DNA of 64,000 nucleotides from positions 15,226,306-15,290,305 of the forward strand of contig NC_041716.1 of NCBI RefSeq assembly GCF_900700375.1, given 5' to 3'. Origin of the DNA: Denticeps clupeoides (Eukaryota; Chordata; Actinopteri; Clupeiformes; Denticipitidae). Of the stretch, positions 49,801 through 61,483 are shown piece by piece. Position 1 is the stretch's first letter. Every line of letters begins with the position of its first letter. The position numbers and the translations under genes are program-made. The notes below the pieces were generated by a model. The model searched no databases. It was given only the letters and a program-made list of their open reading frames with translations, and was not told the origin of the DNA.

Positions 49801-52800
49801 CTGGAGAAAACACATAGAAAACGTAATTGCATTAACAATATCTTAAGATAGTTCTGTCCCCCCCCCCCCACTGTAATTATGTCAGTGCAGCCATACCGGT
49901 TTTGACGCATGGAGGGGCAAGACTCCATGTACTGAGAACAGGCCCATCTGCAGACCGGGATGGTTGCGTCTCACCACTGGAGCCAGGGCTATAGACCTCC
50001 ATGCTGTCCATGCTACAGGCCATCTGGTCCTACACACGCAAACACAAAATTAAACTTTACTGCCACCAGGGACGCATGTGACCGTGCAGTGCCGGTCCCA
50101 AACCTGGGTAAATGGGAGTTCTCTCAAAAGGACTGGTTGTTGAATGAAACGTTAATATTATCATTCTTTTAAATCCAAGGTTGAGCCCAAACTTTGGGGA
50201 CAGCCTAGCGAGTGAGGAAGACTCATAACCAGAAGTTTGTGGGTTCAAATACCCGAGCCGCCAAGGTGCCACACTGAGCTATGTACCCCACACACTGCTC
50301 TCTGGGCGCCTTTCACGGCTTCTCTTTCACTTTAGTGTGGAAGGCCCCTGATCGTGATTCACATGCTCTGGACCAGCACCCACCTCCAGGTAGTCTTGCG
50401 TTGCTTGCAGCTCCTCTGCCACCTTTTTCCTGAGGTCAATGTCAGACGCGTCCCTGTCCGGCTCAGAACTCAGCGTTTCCGGCATCTGATCGGCCAGATC
50501 TGTGGCTCTTTTGGCCACGGCTCTGTTCAGGGTGGCCATCAGCAGCTTCAGTAGCCGGTGCGTCTCTGAGACTGACGAGGTCGGGCCCATCCTCTCACGC
50601 AGGTCTGTGTCGCAGATGCCTATGCTGTCCATCACCGCCGACAGCGACAAGGACTGGCCCTCATCTGCCATGTCCTCTGCACCTGAATCAAAACAGAGTA
50701 TATTGTATATTATATTATATAAATAAAATATATAACTGAACACTTTTTACAGTCAATGGATCACAAGAATATATTTAATAAATTCCTGCACCAGCCATTC
50801 ATTACAGATCCTTTATAGCATCTCTGCTGATTGAACATGAAGCGTCACGTTGTTCTAGTAGAAGAGTCAAGTTAAGGAAAACCGGCATCCTGCCCTTCCA
50901 ACATGACCGTTTATAGAACGGGTCTCTCTAAAGACAGCTGTTCCTCATAACAAAATGATATGCCAGCAGCCAAGCAGACCCCCGCCAGATCACATTTCAA
51001 GGAACAAGAATAAACACGAGGAGGTTCTGCTGCCCAGTGCAGCAATTAAACAAACGCAGTATTCTGTTCCAGCGCCACGGTAGGCTGAAACCGACTGAAG
51101 AGATCAACAGTGTCCAATCAGACGTTCTTGTGTTTAGTATTTGTGCACATTCCCTGTGAGTAGTTATGCAAGGAGACCTGAAAGTCCCAGCAGGTCAAGA
51201 TTACAACACTCGAACTCTGAAGCATCCAGGTAATAAACTCTTGTCCTTTACAGTGAGTGAGTATTGACCTCAGATTGCACAACATAACGTGATGCTGGGC
51301 AGAGACACGTGAAACTTTTTGGGGCAGAAATCCAATGCTTATTAATAGCATTGGCACTGGTGAGCAAGAGCCAAAATCTCATTGAGTGTATTATTGTCCC
51401 ATCAGGCAAACAGTACAGAAGAATAAGACACTGTTTAAACTGTTGTTAAGAATGAATACACATCTACTATTAAAAAAGAAAAGAAAAAGAAAAAGTTGTC
51501 AATATTTTGTCCCCGCCCCCAGATCTTTACCTCGGCCTGGATCCCCATTGATGAGCAGCTCGGTCCTTAGGGACTTGCTAACTGATGCCATTTCATCATC
51601 TACCAGCTTCCGCTTGAGCCCAGATGTGTCCCAGCCCTCATTCACCCGCCCATCATGCCCAGCCTCTGCCAGCCCATCCTTCACTAGAGCCTTCTTGTGC
51701 AGCTGGATGAGTCTCAACAGCTTCTCCATCTTGTCCTTGTCGTATTCGCCCCCCTGGCTGGGGCGAGCCCTCTGTCCCCCTCCATTGGACTGCTGGACCT
51801 GGGGCGCGCTGCCAGACGGTTGCCGGTCCGAGCCTCCCCAGTCCGACATGGGGCTGTATTCTTCAGCCCCGGCAGGGGAGGGAGCTTGCCCCCCCTCCAC
51901 CATACTCTGGACCCGGGATCCGGGTAGCTGGTACGAGCTGGAACCGTAAATGTAGGAGCGCAGCAGGTCCATGTTGGGTTTCACCCTAGGGCTGGTGCTG
52001 ATATTCCCGCGGTCGTCCAAGTTCTGCCGGTACTCGGCGAGGTGAGACAAGTTGCCTGAGGTGCGCTCACGGCGGTTCAAGTAGTCCATGGCCTGGTGCT
52101 CCACCCCAGAGACCACGTCCTTGGGGGGGTTGGAGCGCAGCTTGAGCAGCGCGTGGTGCAGCGCGGGGAGAAAGGGGTCCAAGTAGCAGGGGACAGGTGA
52201 CGTGGGTTCCGATTGAGACAGGCATTCTTTCTCCACAGAGCACTTTGAGGCTGTTTGTGCACAGAAAACGCACGATAAATTAGACAAAAAAAAAAAACTA
52301 AACAATAGTGAAAGAATAAAATGCTTTCAGCACTTACAACATCTGGTCACCAGCCTGGGCTCCTGGAAGATGAACAGCGCCTGAACGCCCCTCTCCAATC
52401 TCCCTCTCCTTTCTGGAGATTCAGAGGACCGAAAGAGAAACGGAGACGTGTCACATGCATGTGCAGACCAAGCTCAAAGACAGATGTGGAGGTGGACTTA
52501 TTACCTTTAGACGTGTGCATCTGGCTGGAGGACAGCAGGAAGAGAAATCCTTTATCCATTAAAGGCTTCACCAGCACCTTCACAAGAGAAATGCAGTGAA
52601 GCTCCATATTGCAGAAATAACTGAATCTGTGGTAATTGCTGTGACTGTGACACTGAATCAGTCGTCTGACATAGGACCTTATGCAAGAAGAACTCATATT
52701 AATGTGTTAATATTCTTTTCATTGTTAACATTAGGCACAATCTACAGCCAATAAACCACAAATGTCATTTGCGACCATATTACAATAAAATAATGAACTA

Positions 52801-55800
52801 TTTTATCATTGATGCAAAACGCAAGTTAACGTTGAGACATATTTTTCCTCCAATGTTGACCAGTCCATATTTCATTACCAAAGATGCAAAGGGTGCGAAT
52901 CCCTGAGATCCTTACCATTCTGTCTCTTTCCAGCTTTTGAATAAGTCCACTCAGGCAGTTCCCAGTCTTGCTCTTACTGACCACCTCAAACAGGCTGCAG
53001 TACATCCCACACTTCAACACTGAAGTGCAAATTCCAACATAATTACTCACTCATCAACCTCTACGTGACATAAAAAAAATGTAAAAAAGATATCAATTTG
53101 CTCACCCTCTCTGCCGCTGCTGTATGTATCCCAGGAGAACAGAACGGACGGGATCTTCCTTTTCACCTGATCCAACTGCATTGCCAAGTTGATGTCCAGC
53201 TTTTCAGGCCTGAGACAAGAAGCGTGTACTAAGAACCTGTCCACTAAGCACTGTGTTCTCTCATATACGAAAGTGGTCACTTACAATCTAAATGGGAGAA
53301 AAGGGAGTGTGGAGGACCTCACGCTGATCTGAAAAAGCTCCTCCCCTTTATTTAACAGCATCCCACTCCACACAGTGTACCTGCGTCTCACTACCAAACA
53401 CACAGGGTCGTGGATGTGAAAGCAGAAGAGACAACAAAGGTATGTTCGCTAGAAGGGAATAAGACACTGGGACCTACCTCTTTTCGCTTCAAGCGTAGGG
53501 CAGCTGAGCCTAAAATAAAACCAAAAGTTTGGAGTTTGCAGACTTAAAGGCTTTGAACCATGTCACATTATTTAGTAGTTCTCAACTTTTGTGTGCCGCC
53601 TAGAAGTCTGTCTTACCTATTGGCCACAGGTCCTGATTCTTTGCCTTTGTACTGAAAGGACAGCACTGCATATGGACATACATGCCGGGGTCGCGACCTC
53701 AGCTCCTCGAACGCAAATTCATAGAAAAATTGCTGTGGAGGAAGGAAAGAAAGAAAGAAATGAATTGCTGACTACAACATTACCTTGTGTTGTTTGGAGA
53801 GCATATGGGTCCATTTGGTTGGTTTTAGAAAGATCCGTGCAGCAGTGCCGACCTGAGTGTGTTCGAACGCCCTGTAGGACAGCAGCGACGTCACCTTGCT
53901 GGCATTTTTCGACACGTGGCAATCGAACTTCGGCGTGGGGTCCAGGGTGTTTTTGGGGGTGTGCTCGTGAATGCTCTTCACTCTGCCCTGCATAACCAAA
54001 ACGGCATCTCAATAAATCTGCCGAGGTGTGGTGCGGATCAGGCGAACCCGAAAATGGAAACGCAAAATCACTTGCCTTCATCATTCTGAACACCACGATG
54101 TCTCCAGTTGCACCCACTTCGAAGGGATTCATTTGCAACAGGTCAGAGTACTTCGCTAAGTAAACCCCTTTATTGAAGCAGAAAAAAAACAAAACAGGTT
54201 AAGGAAAATTTATTCCAAATAACGACGGCAGCTCGCAGATGGGACCCCCTGACTGACCTTTACTCGGGTTTCCCAGCATGCTGATCCGTGCATGACCCAC
54301 GGCGAGGCCTTTTTCACAGATGGAGCGGACCTGCAGAGAGAGCCACAGCCCTGCGGTGGTCAGTATTGGTACGGTGCGTACGACACCTTACCCACATCAC
54401 CCACAAAAACCCAAACTTATTTCGTACGTCATCGTTACTTTTGCGTTCTGAACAGCGGTGGCCACTTTCCCTTCAAAAGCCGCCCGTTCTTACCTTGTCC
54501 TTTTCAGGCAGAAGAAAAGCGTAGGTTTCTGCGAGCTCGGCGTCAGTTCGGCCGGCCTGTTTCAGTTCCCTTTTCTTCTCAACAAACTGCGACAAAACAT
54601 CGAAAGAGAATTCCGCAATCAATCCAAAAAATGCGTAACGCGCGACTGCGCACAGGTGTGGGTTTTTTTTTTCGGTTTTTCGTCAAGCTTACTTCCTTCT
54701 CGAGCAGCTCGCTGTGAATGAGGTGGGCTTTGGTGTATGTAAACGCTCCTCGTGAAGAAGCTTCCAGGTAGAGGGACGAGACGAGCTTCACCAGGTCCTC
54801 AAACTCGCGGGATTCTGGGGGCAAGGGCTGGAACAGTCCTGCAGATCACATGGCGTTATAGCGAGAATTCCGGAGGACGGCAACAACACACGTAGTAGAA
54901 TTAAAACCGACAGACGTGAAATTCAATGGTTAAGGTAGCTAAGGCAGCTGGCTGGTGTTCAATATCTATAAAAAGTTGAATTTTCAAACATCACACTTCG
55001 AAAGCAGAATTTATCATCTTTACTTGATAAGGAAAACTATATTTCAGGAATACAGACAGCAGTACTCTACGGAGAAAAAAAACGAATGAACTCTGAGCTC
55101 AGACGAGCCTCATGCTGATCCTTTCACTTGGGCGAAAACACGGCGTCAAGTGACCCCTACGCCACAAGGCCTACCGGACGAACATCTTCAGGGAAGCGGC
55201 GTCACAAGATACGTCTCGAATCCTTCGCGCGGGCGGAAACCGAAACCGTAAGAAAAAGTTTACATCAAAGCCAGGCCGGTCCGGTGAACATTCCTCCGAA
55301 GGCATCACGCGCCCCGCCTCGTACCTGTTGCAGGTTAACCGAGCCTGCTCATTACCATGGCAACCTGACTAAACACCGGGGTGCCTTCCCCTGATGCCAC
55401 CCCGGGGCCTGCAGGAATAATAGAGCTCGTGTCGGGTGGGGTGGCGACCTGGCCTGCCCGGGTGGGGTGTTCAGAGTCAGGCCTGGCAGGCCCGGGTCAC
55501 ACGGTGGGCCACGCTGCACCCGACGAAGTAGGAGTGGCGAGGCACCCCACGCACTGGTCTGACTCGCTTTAGTCCACGCCGCGAGCCCCGAGTGGCAGGA
55601 CTTTTAAGGAGGAGGGGGGTCGGGGTGACGGGGGGGGGTCCCCGCAAATCCGCGTCGCCGGCGCTCTCCGCCTGGAGCCCCGCCACGGTAAAACTAAGAG
55701 CTGCACCCCGGGGTGACGGACGGGAGAAACGGAACGCGGAGCCGCCGACGCGGCGTGTAAGAGGACACAACCTTTCCGCTCCTTCAGCTTCCGGGGAATC

Positions 55801-56081
55801 TGGAAATTCCTCCTCGGCAGCTCGTCGCCGATTTTCTGGGTCGCGGGGGAAGACCTGCCGCTGCCTCTCGCGTCCGCCACACCGCCTTTCCGGCGCTCGG
55901 AAGCATCCTGCTCAGACATTTGCTCGTCTTCACATCCAGCCTGTTCGCCATTTTGCTTGGATGTGGCCGAAGCAGTGGCCGACAACAACTGGTGCTTGGA
56001 GTTACAGCTCTCCGCGGAGAGGCCGTCCGACCTGCGGCTCTCCTTCTCCTTCTTCCGGTCCGGGTTAGCATTGCAGGCCAT
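43898..56081 (-). CDS. tasor: TASOR, HUSH complex core subunit (23 coding exons)
   Basis: Scaffold of the HUSH complex (TASOR, MPP8, periphilin) that silences integrated and intronless DNA through H3K9 methylation. Coding exons 5' to 3': 56081-55772, 54838-54693, 54586-54494, 54330-54258, 54167-54076, 53987-53853, 53732-53617, 53509-53478, 53390-53285, 53209-53106, 53019-52916, 52577-52505, 52412-52338, 52250-51531, 50682-50384, 50029-49897, 49800-48986, 48701-48579, 48494-48335, 47923-47824, 46675-46497, 45819-45685, 45291-43898. They give 1838 residues (human about 1670). A catalytically dead PARP-like domain spans about 104-330 ([41 protein letters not shown]), then a SPOC-like region ([16 protein letters not shown]). 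The C-terminal PIN-like part holds [20 protein letters not shown]. The last ~100 residues are G/P/RG-rich. The intron after exon 5 uses a GC donor. The acceptors of exons 9 and 14 were chosen partly by phase. Confidence 0.93.
46239..46428 (+). mobile_element. SINE family B, near full length
   Basis: Begins GGGTGGTAGTAGCCTAGTGG, has CCCAGGTTCAAATCCCACCT as B-box, then GTCCCTGAGCAAGACACTAA, ACTGTCCCTGTAACTACTGA and the tail GGGCGTCTGAAAAATGATGT. It lies in a tasor intron, in the opposite orientation to the gene. Confidence 0.9.
47303..47526 (+). mobile_element. tRNA-derived SINE, near full length (family A)
   Basis: Plus-strand copy with complete head (GGGGCAGTGGTGGCCTAGCG), GTTTCGAATCCCGAGC B-box, two GCCACTGAG units, CACCGTCCCCACACACTGCT and tail GACAATCACTTCACTT. 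It is the best preserved plus-strand copy. It lies in a tasor intron of 1.15 kb that is otherwise AT-rich and featureless. Confidence 0.92.
50195..50338 (+). mobile_element. SINE family A, diverged and 3'-truncated
   Basis: GGGGACAGCCTAGCGAGTGA head, GGGTTCAAATACCCGAG B-box, GCCAAGGTGCCACACTGAG, CCCCACACACTGCTCTCTGG, then a short tail ending CTTTCACTTT. It lies in a tasor intron. Confidence 0.8.
50683..51530 (-). other. tasor intron (848 bases)
   Basis: No exon or repeat recognised. It is AT-rich with no long tandem repeat. Confidence 0.6.
53988..54075 (-). other. tasor: GC-AG intron in tasor
   Basis: The donor reads ATGAAG then GCAAGT, the standard GC-donor consensus, and the acceptor is TTATGCAG. 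Reading frame and homology (RMMK joined to [10 protein letters not shown]) are kept only by splicing here. No GT donor in phase lies nearby. Confidence 0.85.
54839..55771 (-). other. tasor intron 1
   Basis: 933 bases, increasingly CpG-rich toward exon 1. No exon or repeat recognised apart from a G run near 55630. Confidence 0.6.
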
Positions 56082-56330
56082 TTTCCGGACGCCGCCGAGC
56101 TCTTCTGGGAGCGCAGAACCTGGTAACGGCGCCGCTTTGCTGAGAGCCTCTCCTCGTCAACCAGCCTCCGCCATTATGCCTCTGACATAAACCCCCTCCA
56201 CCACTGCAGAGCCCTGGCGTCACTCTGTTTACACCGACGGCGGCGGACGCCCCCTGCAGGCGACGGGCGCGCATTGCACACGCCCGGCGGCCAGAGGAGG
56301 GAGGGATGGGCAGATGATGGGCTTATTCTT
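55380..56330 (-). promoter_or_regulatory. tasor: tasor promoter CpG island
   Basis: CpG-dense sequence covering the end of intron 1, exon 1 and about 250 bases upstream of the start codon at 56081. It falls off sharply at a T-rich tract near 56330. No TATA box. The downstream end of asb14 lies only about 0.9 kb beyond it. Confidence 0.6.
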
Positions 56331-56953
56331 TTTCTTTCTTTCTTTTTCTTTTTTTTTTTTATATACGTGTGAATACGACTCCCAGAAATGTAAACAAGTT
56401 TTAATGAAACACAGAAATTCGTGGAAAATCACTCTTGTCCAGGGTTGGGTTGAATAATCACAATGCACAAAGAAAAAAATTATGTAATGAAATCTTTTAG
56501 GGTACATTTTCTTAAATGCATGTCTAAACCATTATTTATTTATTGATGGCGCTGACTGTCATCCATATATGCATTTCAGTGTTTTATACATTTATTTGCT
56601 TTATGTTACAGCAGATGTCATCTATTCTCTTATTTCATAATACAGAGTAACTGTATTCTAAACAATGTGACATGGACTGAATACAAATACATCATTTTTA
56701 TATTCTGAATACATCAGATGAGTTGCCATTTGCCTTCTAAATGACTTGTCCACGTCAAGCTCTGTATTTTACGAGTCATTCCAGTGAATGTCAAATAAAA
56801 GGTACAATTCACAAATCACATCAGTCATATCGAACCCCAAAGTATGTTATAGCTGCTAATGAAATGTTTACATTTTCAAACACCGAATTGCGTCACCTGC
56901 AATAAACTTCTGTTCATTTGGACTGGTTCAAATAAGGCTGGTGTTAAGAAGAA
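56331..56953. other. AT-rich spacer, 3' flank of asb14
   Basis: No gene seen. It starts with a polypyrimidine/T tract and contains TTTATT motifs near 56536 and 56589 that could serve as minus-strand polyadenylation signals for asb14. Confidence 0.5.
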
Positions 56954-59532
56954 TCAGGATGATTCAGGATGATCAGGCATCATGCAGCCCCTGCTGTATA
57001 AATCGTGTTCTCTGTAGTGAAGGTAGTTTTTCAGGCTGTTGGGTAGAGGCAGGTAGCTTATAAAAACAGGAGCCCTCAGGCGGAGGCGGCACAGGCGTTC
57101 TCGTATCTTCAGGCGACATAGATGCTTAAGGCTGCGCACATTTGCTGTGAAGAGGGGTGTACATTCAAATTAATTATAATTTATCTTGGTTTAAGCTTTA
57201 AACAGTAAATTAATACACGCTAGTAGTCCCATAGTGCCGATACTTGCCTTGAATCCTGCAGATTTCTGACCACTGCTTCTGATTGACCAAGACTCCTTTC
57301 AGTTTGGAGCAGAAGTTCACATGATCGACATAATCCAGCATAATGCGCACCACCTGTCCTGAAATATGCTGCAGCCATGACACGGTGATAACCTCACAGA
57401 ACTGCAGAGGGAGAGAGGGTGGCAGTGAGAGGGACATCAAAAGGAGCTTAATGGCAGAGATTTCCGTTTCCGGCGTGACATCTCACCACCATGTTTTTTA
57501 TGACTGAAGTGGACCATCCTTCATAGTCGACCGGTACATGTGGCCCGTCACCATAGGGACAGTCGAAACATCGCTGCACGTCGTAGCCATGGTTGAGCAG
57601 CATACGCAGCATCACCTCGTCCTTCAGAGCGTACTGCAGGGCCGACGGGAAGTGGGTGGTGTTGATGCGTGAGTAGTAGTTGACGTTGGCGCCACTGCGC
57701 AGAAGCGTGTTGATGAGCTCGTAGTTCCCCAGCCGCAGCGCCACCTGCAAGCAGTTCACCGGGTCCTGGTTGGGCATGGCCCCAGCGTCCAGCAGCAGTC
57801 TGGCCGATTGGACGTCGCTGTTGGACACAGCGAAGAACAGCGCCGACCTCCGTCCGTCATCGTAGTTCTGGCGTACCCTTGGGTGGAGCATGAAGTTGGG
57901 GTCATGGCCAGCGTTCAGGAGGACATCCAGGCATTGTGGGTGACCACCGGCTGCTGCTGAGTGCAGGGGGCTCATGCCACTCTTCTTGATGTCCTCTTCC
58001 TTGGTGACTGGAATCAGCTGCTCCAAGGCTCTGTGAAGGCAAAGGCAGAGAAGACCCAACCATCCTCATGACGACTGCTAATTAGTACCTATAATTTCAG
58101 TATAATTATTCCGGAAAGCAACCCAGACACTTCGGAACCACACTGAGCGGCACTTACAAGAGATGCCCCCGGTAAGCCACCCTGTGAATGGGCAGGTGGC
58201 CACTGTGCAGAGGTGCGTTGGCATCGGCTCCATGTTCAAGCAACAGGGCGATGATGTCAGGGTTGCCAGATGCTGCGGCTTCGAATAGAACGGATCCTGT
58301 CTCTGTGGAGTCAGACCTGACACTCGCTCCTGAGGGAGGCAGCCATAAAAAAAAAAGAGCATCGGTCCATAAAAAAACACATGCAATTATACTGAGCATT
58401 GATTTAGTCACCCGTGAGGAAGTGGTGACCTGTTCGTACCTGATCTTGCGTTAAACCTGAATTAAAATATGACACAAATGAAGAACAAATAGACATGAAT
58501 CGCACACACCTCTTTGGAGAAGGATTTCAACAATGTTCAAGTGTCCAGATTGCGCGGCAAGTCCTAGAGGAGTGTGACCGCTAATGTCACAGACATTTGG
58601 GTCAGCGCCAGACTGCAGGAGAAGATACACAAAGTTCTCCAGGCCGAGGAGAGAGGCCTCGTGGAGAGCAGCCCTCTGAAGGCTTCCTCGTTGGTCCACG
58701 TTGGCATTGAAGCGAAGAAGGAGTGAAGCCAAGTCATACTGGTCATTCTTTATAGCTGCTCAGAAAGGTATGAGACAAAACGTCAGTATCCGTTTTCAAA
58801 TGCATTTTCAGAGCTAATGGCCACTCCTTGTCAACAAAAATCACACACACCAGCTACCAGTGGGGAATCCTCGTGTTCATTCCGGGTGTCAGGGCTGCAG
58901 CCATTCTGTAGCAGGAATGTAGCGTTCAACCGGAGGCCGTGAACTACGGCAAGGAAGAGCGGGGTCTCGCCATTTGGAGTGCAGTGCTGTCCGGCCCCCT
59001 GGAAAGAGGCTAATTAAAGAGGCGTATTTCGATAAACCCCAAATTTGCCTCTAGCATATTATATAAGGCGGTATGAACAGAATACTTTGACAGCACCTGA
59101 GAAGACGATTTCTAGTATTTTCTTTTTCTCCTGAATGGCAGCTTCATGCAGAGGAATCCAGCCCCTGCTGTCTGTCTGAGACAAAAGCTCCCGGTGCACA
59201 ACTAATCTTTGGAGGGTTACCTCATCACCTGGTCCACAGAAAAAGAAAAAAGTAACTTGTTCATTTGAAATGCAGTGTGACAAAGTTGTAAAAACAACTC
59301 ACCTGTTCTGATAGCTGTGAAAATCTCATCTATGTCAATGTCCTCTGGAACTCTGAGGCAGAAAGCAATAGGGTCAGTAGGGGCAGGGTCTGATTTAGCC
59401 AGAAGAAGTGAACACATACTGGAGGGCTGAGCCATGGAGCTTGGTGTTCTTCAGCAGACTCTGTTCAATCATGTACTGTGTGGCCTCGTCCTCCTCCCAT
59501 TCATCATCTGAGCCCTCAAACTCGGCCTCCAT
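56954..59532 (-). CDS. asb14: ankyrin repeat and SOCS box protein 14 (9 coding exons)
   Basis: Substrate-receptor subunit of Cullin-5/Elongin B-C ubiquitin ligases; the ASB14 substrate is not established as far as I know. Coding exons 5' to 3': 59532-59420, 59352-59303, 59228-59092, 58998-58851, 58755-58510, 58329-58158, 58030-57487, 57401-57248, 57144-56954. They give 584 residues (human about 587). The N-terminus has a ubiquitin-interacting-motif-like [13 protein letters not shown] (14-26). A long ankyrin array follows ([69 protein letters not shown]). The C-terminal SOCS box has BC-box [11 protein letters not shown] (526-536) and Cul5-box LPLP (553-556). The last intron uses a GC donor. 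The exon 3 donor (GCT/GTCAAAG) was set by reading phase. Human ASB14 is also a 3p14 gene, like TASOR. Confidence 0.95.
57145..57247 (-). other. asb14: GC-AG intron in asb14
   Basis: The donor reads ATTCAAG then GCAAGT; the acceptor is TTCACAG. Only this junction keeps the SOCS-box frame. The nearby GT three bases further on would bring in a stop within a few codons. Confidence 0.85.
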
Positions 59533-59669
59533 GCTCCCTTTGTTTGAACAGAACAAACTCAGTTGTGACGTAGAAAGACTGAGCAGTGTGTTGCTGGAGT
59601 GGTTCAAGAAGTGGCAATTTGGCAACATGGAAGAGAATAACTTCCATGCTTCTCTGTTCCAGAACCCAG

Positions 59670-59909
59670 GGAAGTGATGGCCTAGCAGTTAAGGAAGCGG
59701 CCCCGTAATCAGAAGGTTGCCGGTTTGAATCCCGAATCCAAGGTGCCACTGAGGTGTCACTGAGCAAAGGACCGTCCCCACACACTGCTCTTCGGGTGCC
59801 TGTCATGGCTGCCCACTGCTCACCAAGATTGATGGTTAAAAACAGACGACACATTTTGTTGTGTCACCGTGTGCTGTGCTGCAGTGTTTCACAATCACTT
59901 CACGTTCAT
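59670..59909 (+). mobile_element. tRNA-derived SINE, near full length (family A)
   Basis: GAAGTGATGGCCTAGCAGTT head, GCCGGTTTGAATCCCGAATC B-box, CCACACACTGCTCTTCGGGT, GTGTCACCGTGTGCTGTGCT and a tail CACAATCACTTCACG. It lies 138 bases upstream of the asb14 start codon, antisense to the gene, so it may lie in its 5' UTR or promoter. Confidence 0.9.
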
Positions 59910-61031
59910 TCTGATAATTAAAACAACTACTGAATAAAGCCAATTTTAGGTATATGCTTCAAGTATTCACAAGATTCACATGTGAGTAAGCATGCATGAC
60001 ACCAAGATATGAGTTTTGCACATGAAGGGCAGAAATTATTCAGGCTGAGTTTGATTTCTGCCCTTAATATGCTTTTCTGAACTCAAGGTACACAGACGAT
60101 TGATCCTTAGCATGTTAGCATGTCAGGATGTCATTGAACGTGCAACATGCCATTTTAGCCAGTTGCCAAAGAAGAATCCAAAACTGCACTGGGTTTATCA
60201 CGAAGATTCTTTTTGGACCATGCACATGTTTTTCAGCGTTACCTTTCTAGTCAACACGCCAAACACAGACAGTGCCAGGCCTGTGTAGCTTCGCCGTCTT
60301 GTTGGGTCTCTCAGAATACACCTATTTATATGCTGAACCTTCTATAAATACTCGAACACACGACCCGCTCCACCAACCAACACCTGGCTTTGACCCACCA
60401 AGTGACGTCTGACTCTGCCAGTCAATCCAGAAACAACCACAGACAAGAAGCAAGTAAGCAACTAGCAATTGCCTGCAATGTGGTAAGTAAGTAATCAATG
60501 TGGAAATTAAGTAATCTTAATTTCCATTAAATATCAAGGTGTGTCAGTTAATTATGCAATATGTAAATTGGGCAAGTCCATTCTTTGTTCTTTGAAGAGA
60601 CAAAAAAAAAGAAGTCAGATGATGGATTCAAAACTTGAACATTTAATCGAGGGTTCATTCACACATTGAACAAGTGTTTAGATGTATACCATTAAAATAC
60701 AATCTGACAACAATCTGACCTGTTCTTCACTACCAACCACCTCCAAGAACAGTCCAGAAACCATCTTCAGGGGACAATACCTCCAACGCAGGAAAGGGTC
60801 ATCCTTAGCTCCTGCTATATGGCCAGTTGCACACAATGTCATCCATTGCTTATGATATATCACACATACCTTTTATTGCTTATGGGAAACTATAGCAACT
60901 TAAAAAGTCAGTATTCTGCATTCACTTTCGATTGAAAATGCAAAATTCTTCTTTTGTCATATACGTGTTTTTTTACCTTCCTGAATTTGGGTATTAATAA
61001 ACAATGACAAGCAAATACAGTAAAATGCTTG
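59910..61031. other. AT-rich interval upstream of asb14
   Basis: No gene or named repeat supported. A minus-strand stretch near 60690-60850 reads partly like protein (see rejected items). Confidence 0.5.
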
Positions 61032-61199
61032 CAAGTGAGGTGGATGTTATAAAAGTTGCAGTCCTGCAGTTTGCCTTGCATAATTATATACGTCTATAAC
61101 TATAATTAATGCAGATGGTTTTGTATTTCATTGAATGTTCATATTTTGTATTCTAAATTACAATTTGCCATAAAAATTAATATGACTGACCAAAGGAAA
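61032..61199. repeat. 168-bp segment duplicated at 63037
   Basis: From CAAGTGAGGTGGATGTTATA to ACTGACCAAAGGAAA; the same sequence, with a few changes and small indels, recurs in direct orientation at 63037-63208. It is not flanked by terminal repeats and I do not recognise the family. Confidence 0.85.
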
Positions 61200-61268
61200 A
61201 TCCACTTCTGCAATATTATGCACACATCAACTTCCTCATTTTACAAATACATACAAACTGTACGTTAC

Positions 61269-61409
61269 CAAGCCTCGAAGTGATGCAAAGTCAAGCAGAT
61301 GAAGGAAGAACCTCTTGGCACAGTTTTGCATAACTTCCATCAGGCTGATAACCTGAATGAATGATGCTCTCTCCAGGACTGCAGGCACTTGCGCAAAGGA
61401 CAAATAAAA
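61269..61409 (-). other. orphan exon-like block, 47 codons
   Basis: An open minus-strand frame (starts FYLSFAQVPAVLERAS, ends LHLLDFASLRGL) is bounded by a good acceptor (TTTTCATGCAG) and a donor (GTAACG). Its length is a multiple of three. I recognise no family. It lies just downstream, in transcription sense, of the asb14 partial copy. Chance is possible. Confidence 0.25.
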
Positions 61410-61483
61410 CTGCATGAAAACAAAAGACAAATTAGCAAGTATCTACAATGATGTTTTATGCATATCATATGGAACTTTCTGGA

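Noticed and set aside
53285-53380. tasor exon 9 acceptor at CGCAG (exon starting 53380)
   Set aside because: It breaks the reading phase with the 32-base exon 8. The acceptor giving a start at 53390 keeps frame through both exons.
60678-60863. Minus-strand stretch with a VPEDGFW-like peptide, reminiscent of SPRY/B30.2 domains
   Set aside because: Only a few residues match, in a frame interrupted nearby and without neighbouring domain sequence; too weak to call.
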